Below, piece by piece: positions 6,667 to 7,878 of a DNA stretch of 7,878 bases; position 1 is the first letter of the stretch, and every line of letters begins with the position of its first letter. The position numbers were made by a program, and so were the translations under genes. Under the pieces are notes generated by a model, which did no database searches, was not told the DNA's origin, and worked only from the letters and a program-made list of their open reading frames with translations. The DNA lies in contig JAFZIX010000226.1 in the NCBI GenBank assembly GCA_017554135.1, positions 1 to 7,878 of the forward strand. The letters are read 5' to 3'. This DNA comes from Bacteroidales bacterium (GTDB lineage Bacteria; Bacteroidota; Bacteroidia; Bacteroidales; UBA932).

Positions 6667-6698
6667 CAAATGTAAAAGTCTGTAAACGCGCAACCAAA
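6667..6698 (-). promoter_or_regulatory. Bacteroidetes-type promoter of the tra operon
   Basis: On the minus strand, TTTG (6698-6695), a 20-nt spacer, then TACATTTG (6674-6667) match exactly the Bacteroides primary sigma consensus of -33 TTTG, 19-21 nt spacing and -7 TAnnTTTG. Transcription would begin near 6660, leaving a leader of only about 15 nt before the ATG at 6645. Confidence 0.8.
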
Positions 6699-6717
6699 TT
6701 TCGAAAGGCGGTTTTGC

Positions 6718-6740
6718 TGGTTTTTGGCCCCTGAAAACCA
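6718..6740. promoter_or_regulatory. Inverted repeat in the divergent intergenic region, possible operator
   Basis: Perfect 7-bp arms, TGGTTTT (6718-6724) and AAAACCA (6734-6740), flank 9 nt. It lies about 20 bp upstream of the -33 box of the tra promoter and about 100 bp before the regulator gene. This would suit a binding site for a dimeric regulator such as the neighbouring WYL protein, but AT-rich short arms can arise by chance. Confidence 0.35.
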
Positions 6741-6805
6741 AGAAAATCAAATGCCATCCAGGCGCGTAGAATGGCGTTTTCGATGAATAAATGAGCCTTT
6801 TTTGC

Positions 6806-6819
6806 TATCTTTACTTTTG
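6806..6819 (+). promoter_or_regulatory. Candidate -7 element(s) for the WYL regulator gene
   Basis: TACTTTTG (6812-6819) fits the -7 consensus TAnnTTTG, and the overlapping TATCTTTA (6806-6813) fits in seven of eight positions. No TTTG stands 19-21 bp upstream of either, so the promoter would be weak or dependent on an activator. Initiation near 6826 would leave a leader of under 20 nt before the ATG at 6843. Confidence 0.5.
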
Positions 6820-6842
6820 CAAAGCCTCCTAACACTGAAATC

Positions 6843-7781
6843 ATGGACCAACCCAAGCAAGAGAGGATGCTTAGCCTCCTCTATCTATTGGCAGGAAACT
6901 GTTGCATCCCATTCAAGAAAATGATGGAAAGGCTGGATTTATCCAGGCGGTCGATGCTTCGATATTTCGCCACGCTCAGGGAGCACGGCTATGACGTCAG
7001 AATAAACGATGACGGCTGCTACCGCATCCCGACCTACATGCCCAAGCAGGCTATAGACCAGGAGAATATCATCTTCACGCACGAGGAAGCCGTGCTCATC
7101 AGCCACTTGATAGAGAGTCTTGACAATACCAATGTCTTGAAGGCAGCCCTGCAGAGAAAGCTGGCATCAGTATTCTTTCAAGAAACCGTAGCGCCGTATA
7201 TCGTCCATCCGTGGAACTCCATGAACGTAGAAGTGCTGACAGCAGCCATTACAGAGCACCAGCAAGTATTCGTCCGGGGCTATGAGTGTTCGTACAGGGG
7301 AAAGGTGAAAGACTACACGCTGGAGCCCTACCAACTGAATCTGAACTGTGTGGACTTGTGGGCGTATGACGTGGCCGATGGGCGCTGCAAGTTGTTCAAG
7401 GTGGCCCGCCTGAACGAAGTGATGCTATTAAACCGAGAATGGAAATACGAGGACCGGCACCAGAAGAAAGTGTACGACGTATTTCACATCGCCGGAGACG
7501 CACCGCTGGAACATGTGAAGCTGCGCCTTTCCCTCAAAGCGAAGAATCTGCTGGTGGAAGAATACCCGATGACCATGGACCAAGTGTACCAGGCCGATGG
7601 CTGCTGGTACTGGGAAGGGCCCATTTACGGGGTCCTGGGTGCCGGCCGTTTTGTACTGGGACTATGCGACACCGTGGAGCTGCTCGAAGGTGAACAACTC
7701 CGCAAATGGGTCCTGGAGAGGGCAAAAGATGCCGAGGCGAAGTTTTCTATCCAAACACCTGATCCAGCACGAACAGGATAA
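6843..7781 (+). CDS. WYL-domain transcriptional regulator
   Basis: A 312-residue DNA-binding regulator. Residues 5-62 form a DeoR/HTH_11-type winged helix with a recognition helix around 33-46 (LSRRSMLRYFATLREHGYDV) and a wing ending GCYRIP. Residues about 142-196 are the WYL domain (LEPYQLNLNCVDLWAYD, then KLFKVARLNEVMLL), a Sm-like fold thought to sense ligands, often nucleic acids or nucleotides. Residues about 225-301 fit the WCX C-terminal extension used in oligomerisation. The length is typical of HTH-WYL-WCX proteins. It is transcribed away from the tra operon across a 197-bp shared region, which makes it the obvious candidate to control transfer genes, itself, or both. No Shine-Dalgarno is visible, which is normal for Bacteroidetes. 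The target and effector cannot be told from the sequence. Confidence 0.9.
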   Translation: MDQPKQERMLSLLYLLAGNCCIPFKKMMERLDLSRRSMLRYFATLREHGYDVRINDDGCYRIPTYMPKQAIDQENIIFTHEEAVLISHLIESLDNTNVLKAALQRKLASVFFQETVAPYIVHPWNSMNVEVLTAAITEHQQVFVRGYECSYRGKVKDYTLEPYQLNLNCVDLWAYDVADGRCKLFKVARLNEVMLLNREWKYEDRHQKKVYDVFHIAGDAPLEHVKLRLSLKAKNLLVEEYPMTMDQVYQADGCWYWEGPIYGVLGAGRFVLGLCDTVELLEGEQLRKWVLERAKDAEAKFSIQTPDPARTG

Positions 7782-7839
7782 TGTACACAGGAAAAAGCAG
7801 AATCTTTACGAAGACCGGAGTGTTGTGTTTAGTTCTCAT
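7747..7839 (-). CDS. Candidate 30-aa hydrophobic peptide opposite the 3' end of the regulator gene
   Basis: A minus-strand ATG at 7837-7839 opens a 30-residue frame ending in TAG at 7747-7749. The peptide has a basic start (MRTKHNTPVFVK) and one hydrophobic stretch at about residues 11-25 (VKILLFPVYIILFVL), ending DQVFG. This is the shape of a single-pass membrane peptide. It is preceded by a candidate -7 box at 7865-7872 and a perfect inverted repeat. Its last 35 nt overlap the coding end of the WYL gene on the opposite strand. I recognise no family. It could be a small membrane toxin, a small regulator of membrane complexes, or a chance frame. Translation is unproven. Confidence 0.4.
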   Translation of the reverse strand: MRTKHNTPVFVKILLFPVYIILFVLDQVFG

Positions 7840-7843
7840 GTTT

Positions 7844-7862
7844 GTCAAACTTTTGGTTTGAC
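7844..7862. promoter_or_regulatory. Perfect inverted repeat between a candidate promoter and the 30-aa ORF
   Basis: Arms GTCAAAC (7844-7850) and GTTTGAC (7856-7862) enclose 5 nt. A second nested pair, TTTGTC (7841-7846) and GACAAA (7863-7868), extends the symmetry. No T-run follows on either strand, so it is not a standard intrinsic terminator. Its place just downstream of a minus-strand -7 box suggests an operator or a leader hairpin. Confidence 0.45.
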
Positions 7863-7864
7863 GA

Positions 7865-7872
7865 CAAAAGTA
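7865..7872 (-). promoter_or_regulatory. Candidate minus-strand -7 element at the right edge
   Basis: On the minus strand TACTTTTG matches TAnnTTTG. The context TTGCTATACTTTTG resembles the box before the WYL gene (TTTGCTATCTTTACTTTTG). The matching -33 box would lie at about 7892-7897, outside the window. Initiation near 7858 would give a leader of about 20 nt before the ATG at 7839. Confidence 0.45.
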
Positions 7873-7878
7873 TAGCAA

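Noticed and set aside
6646..6750. Upstream in-frame ATG extending ParA by 35 residues
   Set aside because: It would put the Walker A motif unusually far from the N-terminus and read through the promoter. The ATG at 6645 has a canonical Shine-Dalgarno.
6706..6780. Imperfect direct repeat ggcg(g)tttt in the intergenic region
   Set aside because: Only about 8 bases with a gap and no further copies, not distinguishable from chance.
7844..7862. Reading the right-hand inverted repeat as the terminator of the WYL gene
   Set aside because: The stem is AT-rich and no T-run follows on either strand. It lies over 60 bp beyond the stop and next to a -7 box, so a regulatory site is more likely.
1..7878. 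CRISPR arrays, tRNA or rRNA genes, insertion sequences, oriT
   Set aside because: None seen. The window is almost wholly coding, and no regularly spaced repeats, transposase, or relaxase-associated nick region is visible.

Overview
The window looks like part of an integrative conjugative element (conjugative transposon) of the order Bacteroidales. The evidence is a run of minus-strand genes that match the Bacteroides/CTnDOT-type tra proteins in order and sequence character (ParA-like TraA, then TraE, TraF, TraG, TraI, TraJ, TraK, TraM). These build a type IV secretion system of the Bacteroidetes class (MPF_B). A promoter ahead of them has exactly the Bacteroidetes -33 TTTG / -7 TAnnTTTG form. 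The moderately high GC is compatible with Alistipes-like or other GC-richer gut Bacteroidales, but the genus cannot be fixed from this window.

Layout. From about 6645 down to 1 lies one tightly packed leftward operon: ParA-family ATPase (6645-5938), an unrecognised 65-aa basic/proline-rich protein (5945-5748), TraE (5743-5435), TraF (5438-5142), the VirB4-type ATPase TraG (5154-2689), TraI (2692-2066), TraJ (2063-1038), TraK (1035-409), a 36-aa single-pass membrane peptide in the TraL slot (412-302), and the N-terminus of TraM (311 to the window edge). Neighbours overlap by 4-13 nt or are separated by 2-4 nt, which points to co-transcription and translational coupling. A 197-bp divergent intergenic region (6646-6842) holds the operon promoter, a weaker candidate promoter for the opposite gene and an inverted repeat. 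Rightward from 6843 is a WYL-domain HTH regulator, a candidate controller of transfer. At the right edge a candidate minus-strand promoter, a perfect inverted repeat and a 30-aa hydrophobic ORF lie tail-to-tail with the regulator.

How the parts fit. TraE/F/G/I/J/K/M correspond broadly to VirB2/3/4/5/6/8/10 functions: a pilin-like subunit, inner-membrane channel parts, the energising ATPase and the periplasm-spanning scaffold. Relaxase, coupling protein, integrase and the rest of the operon (TraN onward) are not in view.

The most striking non-standard signal is inside traG. Three copies of a 27-30 bp hairpin-forming palindrome sit in frame and encode E-E-[MI]-[PA]-G-[QR]-A-G-[HN]-D. Two copies differ by paired, compensatory stem changes. 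This resembles the protein-coding palindromic elements known from Rickettsia and suggests a small selfish or mobile repeat that has colonised an essential secretion ATPase gene.
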